Shown: positions 1 to 12,589, counted from the first letter of the stretch. The stretch is 64,000 nt of DNA from Carnegiea gigantea (GCA_029747015.1 JAKOGI010000527.1:253001-317000), one strand, 5' to 3'. Translations and numbers: made by a program. The notes: generated by a model from the letters alone, not told the origin.

Positions 1-249
1 ATCATGGTAAGCAATGAATAGAATTAGCTATAATTGAGCTCTCTAACTAGAGAAAACTTTTACACCAATGATGTTGAAATCGACAAACATGATTAACGGA
101 ATTTGTCACCCTAAACAAATGTCAAATTCAAGTGTGCACCTGATCTCTATGTTCATGACGAATGTGCTGAGTGAAAGCCAAATTCATTTATGTGAACTCA
201 TCACTTGCATAATATTATGAAGGTCAGCCACTATATTCAGGGTGATGCT
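1..249. other. Intergenic, no gene seen
   Basis: AT-rich sequence on the outer side of element A. I see no reading frame or repeat of note. The last five bases, ATGCT at 245-249, are the left copy of element A's target-site duplication. Confidence 0.6.
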
Positions 250-1538
250 TGTTGGAATATTTCGAGTGTAAACTAAAAGCTGCAAATGTACAGCTTTTGC
301 TGTAGTACTTGAGGGTCGTGTCCTCGGGGACAAGGATGAGATTATGATCACTAGTACGAAGTTAACATCATTCTAAACTAATTAAAATAGTGAACAACTA
401 AAATTATAGATTATAAATGGGTCGAATTCCAAATAATCCTAATTATTCACAAACTCTCATATCCTTTAAACTAGATAAAATAGCAAAACCAAGCTCAACC
501 ACATTGACATAAGTAATCTAATACTAAATCTAATTAAGACCAACGTAGTTGAATTCAAATATAATCCATAGTCCAACTGAACGAAAATCAAAACTCACAT
601 AACCGACATGACCTAGGAACTTCTAATTAGAAACTGACATAGTGTAAACTCCAACTAACCCGCATAAGATTCAAAATCTGGCACTAGGAATGAGCAAAAT
701 CTCAATCAAACATATAAAATAAAATTCAGAATTGAAACAGAAAGCAGCATCAGGACTGGGTTGATGTGAAGCAAAAAGCAGTAGGGGAGGGGGAAACCGA
801 AAGCAACATATAATCAACAACCATCAACAAAGCCGACTTATGCAAAATCTCAGAACATAATCACCTAATCATCATCATCACTAGGTTCAAAATCTCAAAA
901 CATAATCGACCAAAAATCAAAATCATCAACCAGCATATTCGAACTGAGCTTGTAAACAGGGGAGGGGGAAATCGGGATCAGCAAGAAACAACCTAGAAAC
1001 CTGCTTCAAGCTCGTCCAAGTGCACCCAAAACAATGGTGAGATCGCCATTGAATCTTCAGGTTTCAACGAAACCAGGGGAGGATAGAAGAATATGAACAA
1101 TAATTCCCATCCATAACTTCAAGCATAAATTACAAAAACAACATAAACTTAATGGATTCTAACCAGAAATCAAATCATTCGTAATCTAATGACACGAAAT
1201 CACTACAAATTGAGCTCTGAACAAACGAAATTGTGAATCTGACATTCAAAATCCAAAACGAAAATAAAACCCTAAACTACTAATGACTGAAATTAAAACG
1301 AAGAACAACCTAAAAATTCAACCTAAAAACGTAAAACTAACCCTAATTAAAACCTCATCCCCCTTCCTTTAATCGTCGCTGGCTTCTTTTATGCTCGGAC
1401 TCTCTTCGGTCTCGGCCCTTCAATTTGGGCAATCGTGGACGGTGGATTTTGATGATGTGCTGGCGAGTTGTGGAGTGTTGATGGTGATGCTTGATGTGCT
1501 GATGGCATTCGATGATGGTGTGGTGATTGCTGCGTTGT

Positions 1539-1574
<36 letters not shown>

Positions 1575-2002
1575 CAGAGAGAGAGAGGAAGATGGAGAAT
1601 GGAGGAATCGGGCTTCTGGTTCTGAGAACTGAGAAGAGGAGAGAGAGAGAAGTTAAGAGGGGGTAATTTGGAGGTCACGTGCACGGCACGCGTGGGGGGG
1701 TAATTTAGGTCACGTGAGCTGCACGTGGTTAGGGTGTTTGTTTTCAATTTTATTTTCTTTTTTTTTTTGGGGCTAAACTAACGGGTTAAAGGTTTGAGTT
1801 GGATTTGAGTCAATTTGATCCAGTTCTTCATTCTTGGCATTTTTTCAGCATGTTTCTTGTATTTTTCCATAATTATTCCTATTTTGTTCAAAACCTAAAA
1901 ACAAAATAAAATCAAATAAAAATCTGAAAATAATAATAATTACGAGTATAAAATAGGTGTAAAAGTACCGTAAAAATAACACATTTTTAGCACGAACAAA
2001 TA
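250..2002 (-). repeat. Element A, 3' LTR
   Basis: Direct copy of 5990-7707. Both start (plus strand) with TGTTG and share the stretch with cctcggggac about 90 bases in. The left copy carries a longer GA microsatellite. It is the 3' LTR because the primer site sits beside the other copy. Confidence 0.85.
1542..1571. repeat. (GA)n microsatellite within LTR
   Basis: About 15 GA units. The matching place in the other LTR (near 7279-7292) has only a few GA units followed by GCGCG, so the tract expanded or shrank after insertion. Open frames here are artefacts of the dinucleotide repeat. Confidence 0.9.
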
Positions 2003-2012
2003 TCCCGACACC
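2003..2012 (-). promoter_or_regulatory. Element A polypurine tract (putative)
   Basis: On the minus strand this reads as a purine-rich GGTGTCGGGA directly before the 3' LTR, where plus-strand DNA priming is expected. It is short and contains pyrimidines, so the call is tentative. Confidence 0.45.
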
Positions 2013-3882
2013 AAGATTTTGCTCTCGAGTAAAATAACTAAACTAACTAAAAGAAAATGAAAAATAAGAAAAAAAAAATCTTAACTCACTGTCATAGGAA
2101 TTACGGTTGCATTTAGCATATGCAACAAGCCCTTTAAACCCCTCGATTTTTCAAGTGGACGAGTGAGGTCTTGTGAGGGTTTTCAAGTGAACTACCCACA
2201 AAAATTATTTCAAAAATAAAAGAAAATCTTTTTGGTTTTTTTTTTTTTTTGGTTTTTTCTCAAAACTAATATGTATAGAATTTGGGAAAAGATGTGCACA
2301 CGTTCTAATCAACTAATCGCCCATGTAACCAAGTTATTAACATGCATATATGCAGAATGTACTTCAAAGTCCTCTACCTCATAAATGACATCAGAGCACT
2401 AATTTTTCACCCTATTAAATATCAAGATTCTGAATCCATCTCGGTGCTCGTGTGCAAGTATATCATCATCCTAGGGCTTAGATTTACCAGAATTAGACTC
2501 AATCCCACTTGGCTAACACAACTATATTATTATCATACTAACATTGGAAGCAAACTTTTCCAGTAGTAATATTGCCTCAAAGGATAACACCCAGTAGCAC
2601 ATGCCTCAAAGGGATACTTGTCATTCCAAATTTTATTCCATCTCTTATTTTTCTTTTTTTTTCTCTTCTTTATTCATAATACACTTTTTTTCCCTCTTTT
2701 TTCCAGAGTAATCGTGTCACAAGTAAGCGGGAGAATCATTCATGGAAGCCTAAGTCCTAAAGATAATGATGAATGAATAAATAAGAATTAGATTACACAA
2801 CCTATAATGAATAATTGGAGTTAGAATTAGGGCTTAGAATGACACACTGAGGTTGGAGACTTCTCACGCACATCCTACTTATATACAAGCTGATAACCAA
2901 GGCACAAGATATTTAAGCTAATCAGAAAAAGTACAACGTTCCCCAAAACAAAACGAAAATCTTTTTGGATTTTTCAAAAAAAATGGGCACCTCACCCCCA
3001 CACCAAAACTTCACAATGTCCTCATTGTAGAAACTAAAGCACTAAAAAGCAAGCACATAAGCTATACAACCATAAAGCCACATTAAACTACAAATATATA
3101 CAAACTAGGACACCAATAAAAATTTAAAAACAAAACCAAAAACAAACATAAAATCACCAAAATCAAAACCAAACCAAAACCACTAAATGACCAAAATCAA
3201 AACTAAACCAAAACAAAATAAGACTCAAACACAAAAATCAACAAGCAAAATAACTGAACAAAGAAAAACAAAAACCAAAACGTAAAAAAGAAAACAAAAG
3301 CAATTAAGACCAAAACAAACATAATCACCCAAAATAAACACTAAACCAAGCCAAGGACCTACTAAGCACCAATCTAAATCAAAAGAAACCTAAAACAAAA
3401 CAAAATACAAAAGAAAGAAAAGCTAAAAACAAAATAATAACAAAACACTAAAACACCAAAAAGGAAACAAAAAGAAACTATAAAAATAAGACGAAAGGGA
3501 AACCAAAACTTACTAAACTAAAGAAACAAGACATGAAATCAAAGGAACAAAACACAAATTCAAGGAAACTAAACAATGAAACTAGAACATACACAAGGGC
3601 AATCCTAGATATTCACAACTATCAAGTATTCACAAAGCAATTAAGGGTGATCATAGCCCACATGCCTCAACAAATCCCAAATTGCTCCTTAAGATTGATC
3701 ACCTATATATTCACAGTCCTAAATATCCACAACTAAGTACAAAAAAGAAAGAAAAGAAATGAAAAAGAGAAGAAGGGAGGGTGGAACGATCATACCAGGT
3801 TGGATACAGGTTGTACCCAAACTATGGCTCATGAAGATGATGCAACGTAAGGCTTATGGAGCATCAGTCATTTTATATTAAT

Positions 3883-5494
3883 CTATAGAGTGAAACTCAA
3901 ATCAAAACTCATCAAAGCAAGTAGCAACTTATCAAACAAAGAAGCCCAACTCTCAATCACATAGAAATAGTGAAAAGCAGTGAGTTGGAGCCAGAAAGAG
4001 TACATCCATCTAGCCAACAAAGCACAAGTGAGGGCCCACTTCAACTTATCAAACAGTTGGGCACAATCAAAAATGAAATGAACATACTCAGAATGAGCCA
4101 GTATTGAGGTTATTGGCCTAGAAACTATATCATCATAAACAAGCAGTCTAGGCAACATAGGCGGTGCACATTTCACAAGTATGTTAAGTCCAATATGCAT
4201 ATGCGTTTGGTCTAAAGGAAAATTCTTAGTGGCAATAATCTCATACTCAATAAATTCAGACTTGCAATATTCAAAAAGGGAGCCAGTTTAGATGAGGTTA
4301 AAAGAGAAGGACTCATAATTAGCCCAAAAATTATAATCAGAACTTCCATGGGTCTCGAACTTATAAGAAAAAGATTCATATTCCACACACAGAACATTAT
4401 CATTGAATTTAAGTAGAAGCTCAGGAATGATGGAATCAAAAGAGAATGATTCATATTCAACATGAAAACCCACATCAAGACCTTCAGTAACATCAAATCC
4501 ACATGAAAAAGATTCATATTCTGCATAAAGAATATCATCATCAAAGTCCAAAATAGTGGGTTCAGTTACCTCATTGTATAACTCCTGTGAAATATCTTCC
4601 AAATCATCTAAATCATTAGGCTCAACTTCAAATGTGATGCTTATATCTAACTCACTAACAGTATCAGATTGTTCACTCATTTCAAACTCATAAAAGTTGT
4701 TCAGAGTAGTGAGTGTGTTGGCAGAAACTAAGACGTCATCAGTGATGAATTTATGTGAGCTAGTGCGGGGTGCAAGGTCAGGTGATTGAGACATAGAGAG
4801 GTCAAACTTTTGATCTAGACTAGGCAAATATATGTCTTTATTCAAGTCAGGTCTAGTAGAATAAAAGGGTTAAAATCATCATCGAGACTAATATCACGTT
4901 TAGGAGATCCTAAACTAGAATCAATCTCACTATAAATCTCCCTATTTTTATTAAAACATTGAGAACAAGCAATAATTCTCGCTTGCATTGTCTTTATCAT
5001 TTGATCAGTCATTTCATTAATCTTCTTTTCAAAACCCGCACATGTAGCATCAACATAAGCACGAAAAGGACAAGTATGACCATCATGATCAAAAGATTCA
5101 CAATAATCGCACAAGACAGGAGGCAGACAATAGTAATATGGGTCATTTGAACCTATAAAGTAGTACTGATGGGAAGAATTAGAGGAACAACTGACTCGCC
5201 ATGAGTTGGGTATCGAAAAGTGTCGTTAGCTTGTTCAAACTCATAGGTTTCCCAAGCTAGTTTTTCAAAGAAATCTCAAACCTCATTTTGAGTTTTAGAT
5301 AATAATCCTAGGACACCGCCAGAATAAATAGACTCAATATGACTCCAAGATTCAGCATTTAGACCCACAGCAATGACCTCACAAATTTTCCATTTTTCAA
5401 AATTATGATTCAGTTGAGCACGATATTCATTAAGCCTTGAAAGATAACTCCAAAAAGGTTCATGCTCATATTGCGAGAAATGGAAAACTGGCAT
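3883..5494 (-). pseudogene. Element A gag-like gene, broken
   Basis: The first open piece (5494-5276, 72 aa) starts MPVFHFSQYEHEPFW and looks like the N-terminal part of a retrotransposon gag domain. It runs into a TGA where a Trp is expected; downstream the sequence stays similar to element B (a LAWETYEFEQA-like stretch). The next piece carries a canonical CCHC zinc knuckle, CDYCESFDHDGHTC, at about 5111-5070. The 185-aa frame 4845-4288 is acidic and contains four spaced copies of the pentapeptide YESFS. A last piece (4200-3883) includes FDKLLLALMSF, close to FDKLLRALM in element B. The likely product was a nucleocapsid-type protein with no enzymatic domain. Stops and frame changes make it non-functional here. 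Confidence 0.7.
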
Positions 5495-5966
5495 TTGAAG
5501 TTTTTAAAGTTTTTCAATTTTTAGGGATTTTCAAATTTTTCTAAATTTTTTTTGGATTTTTGGATTTTTTCAAGAAATGAACTAAATAAATCACAACTAA
5601 TAACAAATAAACAAAGTAAGTCGAATCATAAGCAACTAATAAGAATGAAACTACGAAAAAGAAAAAGTGTGTAAACCTGCCACTTTGTTTTTAAGGCTTT
5701 TAAAATTTTTTAATTTTTTTTTGTGGTTTTTAAGTTTTTCAAATTTTTTTTCAATTTTTAAGCTTTTCTAATTTTTTTAGTGATTTTGAAGTTTTTCTAA
5801 CTTTTTTTGGATTTTAACTTTTCTATTTTTTTGGATTTTTGAATATCAAGAAATAACTAAACTAAGTCATAATTGATAATGAAATAAACAAAATAAGGTA
5901 AAACACATGCAACTAAAAAGAAAGTAGCTAAGAAAATGAAAATATGACCTAATCTTCTGCTGTCGT

Positions 5967-5983
5967 CCCCGGCAACGGCGCCA
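5967..5983 (-). promoter_or_regulatory. Element A primer-binding site (tRNA-Asp)
   Basis: The minus strand reads TGGCGCCGTTGCCGGGG, complementary to the 3' end of plant tRNA-Asp. It lies six bases inside the right LTR edge. This fixes the element on the minus strand with 5990-7707 as the 5' LTR. Confidence 0.85.
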
Positions 5984-5989
5984 AAAACT

Positions 5990-7707
5990 TGTTGAGATAT
6001 TTCGAGTGCAAAATAAAAGCCGCAAGTATACAGCTTTCGCTGTGGTACTTCAGGATCGTATCCTCGGGGACGAGGATGAGATTAAGGTCACTAGTACGAA
6101 GTTAACATCATTCTAAACTAATTAAAACAGTGAACAACTGAAATTATAGATTATAAATGGGTTGAATTCCAAATAATCCTAATTATTCACAAACTCTCAA
6201 ATCCTTTAAACTAGATAAAATAGCAAGACCAAGCTCAACCACATTGACATAAGTAATCTAATGCTAAATCTAATTAAGATGACATAGTTGAACTCAAATA
6301 TAATCCATAGTACAACTAAACGAGAATCAAAACTCACATAACCAACATGACCCAGGAACTTCTAGTTAGAAACAGACGCAGTGTAAACTCTAACTAACCT
6401 GCATAAGAATCAAAATCTGGCACTAGGAATGAGCAAAATCTCAATCAAACATATAAAATAAAATTCAAAATCGAAACGAAGAGCAGCATCAAGACTGGGT
6501 TGACGTGAAGCAGAGAACAGCAGGGGAGGGGGAAACTGAAAGCAGCACATAATCGACAACTATCAGCAAAGCCGATTTATGCAAAATATCAGAACATAAT
6601 CACCTAATCATCATCATCATTAGGCTCAAAATCTCAGAACATAATCGACCAAAAATCAAAATCATCAACCGGCATATTCGAACTGAGCTTGTAAATAGGA
6701 GAGGGGGAAATCGGGATCAGCAAGAAACAACCTAGAAACCTACTTCAAGGTCGTCCAAGTGCGCCCAAAAAAATGGTAAGATTGCCATTGAATCTTTGGG
6801 TTTCAACGAAACCAGGGGAGGGCAGAAGAATACGAACAGTAATTCTCTTCCACAACTTTAAGTATAAATTGCAAAAACAACATAAACTTAATGGATTCTG
6901 ACCAGAAATCAAATCATTCGTAACCTAATGACACGAAATCACTATAAATTAAGCTCTGAATAAACGAAATTGTGAATCTGACATTCAAAATCCAAAGCGA
7001 AAAGAAAACCCTAAACTACTAATGGCTGAAATTAAAACGAAGAACCTAAAAATTCAACCTAAAAACGTAAAACTAACCCTAATTAAAGCGTCATCCCCTT
7101 TCCTTCAATCGCCGCTAGCTCCTTTTATGCTCGGACTCTCTTCGATCTCGACCTTTCAATTTGGGCCATTGTGGACGGTGGATTTTGATGATGTGCTGGT
7201 GAGTTGTGGAGTGTTGATGGTGATGCTTGTTGTGCTGATGGCGTTCGATGATGGTGTGGTAACTGCCATGTTGTCGAAGAGAGAGAGCGCGATGACGAAG
7301 ATGGAGAATGGAGGAGTCGGGTTTCTAGTTCTGAGAACCAAGAAGTGGAGAGAGAAAGAAGTTAAGGGGGTAATTTGGGGGTCACGTGCACGGCACGCGT
7401 GTTGGGGGGGGATTTGGGTCACGCGAGTTGCACGTGGTCAGGGTGTTTGTTTTCAATTTTGTTTTCTTTTTTTTTTGGGGCTAAACTAACGGGCTAAAGG
7501 TTTGGGTTGGATTTAAGTCAATTTGACCCAGTTCTCCATTCGCGGCATTTTTCCAGCATTTTTCTTGTATTTTTCCATAATTATTCCTATTTTGTTCAAA
7601 GCCTACAAAACAAAATAAAATCAAATAAAAACCTGAAAATAATAATAATTACGAGCATAAAATAGATGTAAAAGTACCGTAAAAATAATACATTTTTGTC
7701 ACGAATA
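5990..7707 (-). repeat. Element A, 5' LTR
   Basis: Direct copy of 250-2002, adjacent to the tRNA-Asp primer site and followed by the ATGCT target duplication at 7708-7712. Open frames inside it (for example 7022-7489) have counterparts in the other LTR and look like chance frames. Confidence 0.85.
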
Positions 7708-7712
7708 ATGCT

Positions 7713-9754
7713 TACACAGGTTAGAGTTAAGTTATCAGATGAAACAAACTAGGGTCACTTCATTTGCAACAAAAGATAAATCCTTGACTAAGTTAAGGAC
7801 TTTGACATAGTCCTCAAACTTAATCATAACTCAAAGTTATGGAATCCTGAATGAATCATAACAGGATCAGATGACTCTAAGCATCATTCAGCTCATGTTA
7901 GAATGATCTATCAAAGAAAGCCAGAAAGCTATATACTTTGTTGATTAAATCTAGGATAAGCATTAATAATAATTTTTGCATAATTTTGTATACAAATAGT
8001 TATCGAGTAAAAATTGGAATTGTAGGACATCTTTGCTTCACATGCTTATAATAAATTACATGAAATATGTGCTTCATTTATTTCTAATTATTCAATAAAA
8101 ATAGCAGAACAAATTTATTGAAATGGTTTGTAATTAATATATATTGGTCTCATATCGAATCGATCTCTTTGCTTATAGGGGTAAAGCTTCCTACATGTAA
8201 ATCTCCCTAGACTATGTGAAAGTGGGAGCCACAGTGGAAATAGCAGTTGTTGTAATATTCTCATATTATATATATTTGACAGAGTACTTATTACTCGATC
8301 CTCTTAGTTTTATTGCATGTGCTAAGAATGCAACAAGCTAAATAGATCACAAGGCAAAAGGTGGGGGGGGGGGGGTTTTGGGTCAAGATTCAAAACTTTG
8401 CCAAATCTGAAAAGAATAGCAATAACCGAGAAAAAGTTTCCTGGACACAATAAGCATACAAGTTCAGGTTAAGGTGAAAAAAGGGTAAGGTTGCCTCACT
8501 GTTTTTGTATTCAATGGTCAGGTCCTAAATGCCTAACAAGTCAAGCCAAAATTGACCTGAGAACCTAGGTAGGGAAAATAAAAATTCGTCTTCACATGTC
8601 TGTGAACCTATTCAATGTTCGAAAGAAGGTCGAAGACCCTAAATGAGTGAATGGAATTTTCCATTTTGTAGAGACATCAAGCCTACTTGCAAAGCATCGA
8701 TGCCAACAGATAGTTGATCTATACAGCAAATCTTCCAGCCCAAAAGCACTGTAAATAAAAGTCTCAAATAGACATTAAAGAACATAAGCAATGCAACAAA
8801 ATTCTTCATATTCTTCTACTCTTTAATATTATCTTTAAGGATCACCACTACTGCATCATTAATTGTTATTCAAAATTAAATTTTCATCAAGACCTTAATT
8901 TGTATCTAGTTGGCTTATCATGCTTAGACTCAAAAATATTTTTAAGAATGATTGGCCTCTATTTGTTATTCATTAGTAGGGCATATAGAGCTAGTTTGAG
9001 AAAAGGTTGGATCAAGGGTGATGTTTGGAAGCAAATGCTATTCCATAGTGTGGTAAAGTGAATTAGGGGAGGCGGCTACCTTTGGCTCTAATTTAAAGGA
9101 ATATCTGCTATTGAAGCGAGTGTCAAAATCAAGTGCATGAATTCTAGCTTCAAAACTATTGCCACGTGAGATAAGTGTACATCAAGAATTTTCAAACCTC
9201 TCCACTTAAGATATTATAGAATATCAAAAGAAGAAAATAGCTATGATATTGGATTATTTACTCTTTTTTCGCTTCAATCCTTATCATTTGTTTAATTGAT
9301 GTCATTTTTTCATAAATTTTCATGTTTTGGTAGATTAAATTGACAATTACCTATCCACTCTAAGATATTTAGCTTATATTTTGATAATATAACATATATG
9401 TGCATAATTTAAAATCATATTCCTAATATATAAATGAATTCGTAAACAATTGGCAGTACACTATGAATGAGCAATTGTGCTTTTTCTAGATGTGTTAACT
9501 TGTAAAAATTATTTTTAACACTACCACGAAAAATCTTCCTAAAAATCGAGCAATTATAAGTTACCAACAACTCTATTGATAAAGTTGGCTACGTGGCAAA
9601 GTATAGTATTCAATGTGATTCATATTAATTGCTAGAAGGCTACATAAACCTACCATGAAAATGTTTGCTTAACTTCTTTTTGGGGTTCTATCTTTCTATA
9701 GATATAGGTCTTGTCATCAATATAAGTTAGTTCAAGTGATATTGTACTTGTAAT
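7713..9754. other. Intergenic, no gene seen
   Basis: AT-rich non-coding DNA between element A and the TRIM-like element. The only notable feature is a 13-base run of G at 8363-8375. I see no coding frame of credible length. Confidence 0.6.
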
Positions 9755-10043
9755 TGTAATACCACAAATCTAGTTTACAAGAATTGAAGTGAGTACTTAA
9801 TTATTTATATCACCAAAGGTGCACCTTGCTTTTCAGAAAATCACTTTTATGAGCTCCATAGTTGAGCGTACTTACTGTTAAGAAATCTTAGGGATGGTGA
9901 CCTCCTGGAAAGTTTTCAAGGTAGCATGTGATCGAGGACAAAGCATGCCAGAAATGCTTGTGGTGGTTTGTGGGCCTAGCTGATGATCCTTGAAGCTATT
10001 TTTAGTAACTGTCCACGGCCCGAGAATTGGTTGAGGCGTTACA
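9755..10043 (+). repeat. TRIM 5' LTR
   Basis: 289-bp repeat starting TGTAATACC and ending GCGTTACA, similar along its length to 10215-10495. Confidence 0.75.
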
Positions 10044-10214
10044 TATGGTATCAGAGTCGACCCATAACTGTGAGTAATGCCAGTGGATAGGAGAGCTTTG
10101 GACAGTCACTTAACCGGTCAAAGATATTGAGATGGACTGCTGCTCAAGAAGACTTGCAAGTCTGTTGTATAACAAGGCACAATAAGGACATTGTGCTTTT
10201 TGAGTGGGGATGAT

Positions 10215-10495
10215 TGTAACACCACAAATATGGTTTAAAAGAATTAAAGTGACTATTTATATCACCAAACATATACCTTCTTGTTTGAGAAGCCCATTCT
10301 TAGGAGCTCTATAGTTAGGTGTGCTTGCTGTGAAGAAATTTTAGAATGAGTGACCTTCTAGGAAGTTTCCGAGACAACATGTGAGAAAGGACAAAGCACG
10401 TTGGAAGGCTTGTGATGATTTGTGGGGTCTGTCGACAATCCTTGAAATTGTTCGTAATAACTGTCTGTGGCCCAAGAAGGGGATGAAGGGTTACA
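10215..10495 (+). repeat. TRIM 3' LTR
   Basis: 281-bp repeat starting TGTAACACC and ending GGTTACA, with scattered substitutions and small indels relative to the first copy. Confidence 0.75.
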
Positions 10496-10932
10496 TAGAG
10501 ATCTCGCATTCGAATCATATGAATTCAAGAAAAAGTTAGTGATATGAGAGTTTTATCCTTATAAACCAATAACCCCTCGAATTTAACTAAAATGAGGATG
10601 AAGGATATTTTTTAGAAAATAAAAAGGAGATGAGGGCATCGTGAAATATAGTATTAGTTCAAAAGAAATTGAGTAATTGCTTGCCTTTGTTGTCATTTAT
10701 TCAATTAGAAAAAGGTATCATTCTCCATGATGAAAAAAGAAGTTTAATTTAATGCATTATTTGGCCACAACTGTTCCTTATTAGTCCCGGATTCAGAAGT
10801 TGTGTTTTTAAAATTTCCTTAGGCATAAAGAGGTAACAATTACGGAAGATTATTGAGACATATACACATTATATTGCATTGGTATAGATTGATGTTATGA
10901 GTACATTAGTTTTTAGGTTCAATTTCTCTTGG
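10496..10932. other. Intergenic, no gene seen
   Basis: AT-rich spacer between the TRIM-like element and the giant-LTR element. It ends with CTTGG (10928-10932), the left target duplication of the next element. Confidence 0.6.
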
Positions 10933-11375
10933 TGTAAGACCCGCCTTCTTTATTTTACGTTAACCTGACTGTCTTACCTTTTACGTTATAAAATTCGTAT
11001 TTTTATTAACTATATAAGTTAAATTATTATCGATGTGCTTATGTGAACGATAATTTTATTAAAAAGAATTACTATTGTTATTATTGATTTTGACATTAAT
11101 GTGTGCTAATTTGTGCCAATAGCTAATTTAGTTGTTCTTCGAATTTAGTTAGGATGCCGATTTTATGACGTTTCAACTTGAATCTAGACTAAGCATTAAC
11201 GAATTCGGGATCAAGAAATGAATAATCGATGAAAGATCGTATTATCGATTTAGGTTCAGAGTACGAGATACGAATTAGACTAGCAATTGACCAAAAACAA
11301 AAAAAAATATGTTGAACAAAAGGGGGCCAAGCCCCTTCTCTTTCACAGGAAAACACGAGCAAGGGGGGTCCCAGC

Positions 11376-11966
11376 TAGAGATGGGTAATAGGTCGTGTTG
11401 AGTCAGGTTCGTGTCCGTATCGAGTTTAAACGGGTTGAGAATTCCTCGATCTAAGCCTAACCCGTTTATTAAACGGGTTGAAAAATCTTAACCTGTATCC
11501 ATTTAATTTTTAAACGGGGTGACCCGCTTAACCCGTTTAAGATAAATAGGTTAAATTCAGTCGCTTAATTAACTATTTACGCATTTCATATTTTTAACTA
11601 ATATTTAATTATAGTGTTAAAAATTAAGTTTACATATCACATTAAATATTTACTCTTTAAAATTCCCCTAATTCATTATAATTCATAATTTTTAGAAATT
11701 TTTATATTCTTAATTATCTAATAAAAAGTAAATGGATAAATAACAAATGGAAAAGTGAGTTGGCTTATTTAACTCATTTAATTAAACGGATTAAATAGGT
11801 ACTTTTTTATGTCGAGAATCTCGACCTGAACCTAACCCATTTAATTAAACGGATTGAACATGTCAGCCCATTTAATTAAACAGGTTGAAAATTCATACTC
11901 AAACCCACTTAACTTCATGTCAGTTTTGGGTCGGTAATCGTGTCGGGTTAGCTTTTCCCAACTCTA
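11376..11966. mobile_element. hAT-superfamily non-autonomous DNA transposon
   Basis: 591 bp present only in the 5' LTR. The same site in the 3' LTR (about 19085-19110) is uninterrupted. The 8-bp sequence GTCCCAGC flanks it perfectly at 11368-11375 and 11967-11974. The ends form imperfect terminal inverted repeats, TAGAGATGGGTAA against TAGAGTTGGGAAA. An 8-bp duplication and TAGRG-type ends are the mark of hAT elements. Inside are repeated AACGGGTT/AACCCGTT motifs and no transposase frame, so it moved with help from another element. It is younger than the retrotransposon. Confidence 0.9.
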
Positions 11967-12589
11967 GTCCCAGCCTCGACCTCCCCGACCACCGAGCAGC
12001 ACAAAGAGAGGGGGAGAGAGAGAGGGGCGGTTGGGCGACGGCGACAGTGGCGCCACACTGGCCACTGTCCGTTTGCTAGAAGCCGAGATCAAACTCGGTC
12101 GGTTAGAGAAGAGAGAGACTCGATGAGGAGAGTGGAAGAAAAAGCACCAGGGTCAAGGCTGGCGAACTGGCAGCGGTTGAGCCTGGTTCCGACAACCACT
12201 AGTAGCAGCAACGATAAAGGGCTAAAATCAAGTCTGGGTCGGGTTGCTTCGGGTCTAAGAGTAGCAGTAAAGAGGGATGAAATTCGGGTCCTTAAGCGTC
12301 CAATTTAGCCCCAAAGCCCCAAAATCAGGTCCTCTAGTTTGGAGTCCAGGTGGGTATTTCTCGCCTCCTAAGTATTAGCAAATTCGAAAAGATTTTAGCC
12401 CTTAAATGATGTTTCATGCCAGTTAAGATTAGTTAGATTAAATGAGAACAAGATGACTGTTTAAGCATGCTCTGTTTCAGTTGAAGTCAGTTTAATTCGA
12501 TGCATGTTAATCTAGTTATTTTATGCCTAAAGGTAACTTCGAAATAACCTAATAATGCTTCGAATAGAGATAGGTTATTTTAGTTAATT

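Larger units (their letters stand above)
250..7707 (-). mobile_element. Element A: gag-only, non-autonomous LTR retrotransposon
   Basis: Two long direct repeats (250-2002 and 5990-7707) flank about 4 kb of internal DNA. The 5-bp sequence ATGCT occurs at 245-249 and again at 7708-7712, which gives the target-site duplication and fixes both ends. A primer-binding site for tRNA-Asp lies on the minus strand next to the right repeat, so the element reads right to left. The interior holds a decayed gag-like gene (about 5494 to 3883) and an A/C-rich low-complexity stretch (about 2960-3560). No protease, reverse transcriptase or integrase is visible. It is therefore polymerase-less, like other large non-autonomous plant elements. 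The outer LTR edge appears to be TA rather than the usual TG; that boundary is inferred from the target duplication. Confidence 0.85.
9755..10495 (+). mobile_element. TRIM-like miniature LTR element
   Basis: Two direct repeats of about 285 bp (9755-10043 and 10215-10495) flank only about 170 bp. Each starts TGTAA.ACCACAAAT and ends GTTACA. Two bases after the first repeat is TGGTATCAGAGTC, matching the primer site for initiator tRNA-Met except near its end. A purine-rich GAGTGGGGATGAT lies just before the second repeat. This is the TRIM layout: no coding, short LTRs, primer site and polypurine tract. I could not find a clean 5-bp target duplication (GTAAT on the left, TAGAG on the right), so the ends may be slightly off or the duplication may have decayed. 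Confidence 0.75.

Noticed and set aside
1391..1666. 91-aa plus-strand frame with an RERERE run
   Set aside because: It spans the GA microsatellite inside the LTR; the frame is a by-product of the repeat and is not kept intact in the other LTR.
7022..7489. 155-aa frame at the right end of element A
   Set aside because: It lies in LTR DNA on the strand opposite to the element; the matching left LTR does not keep the frame, and no motif is visible.
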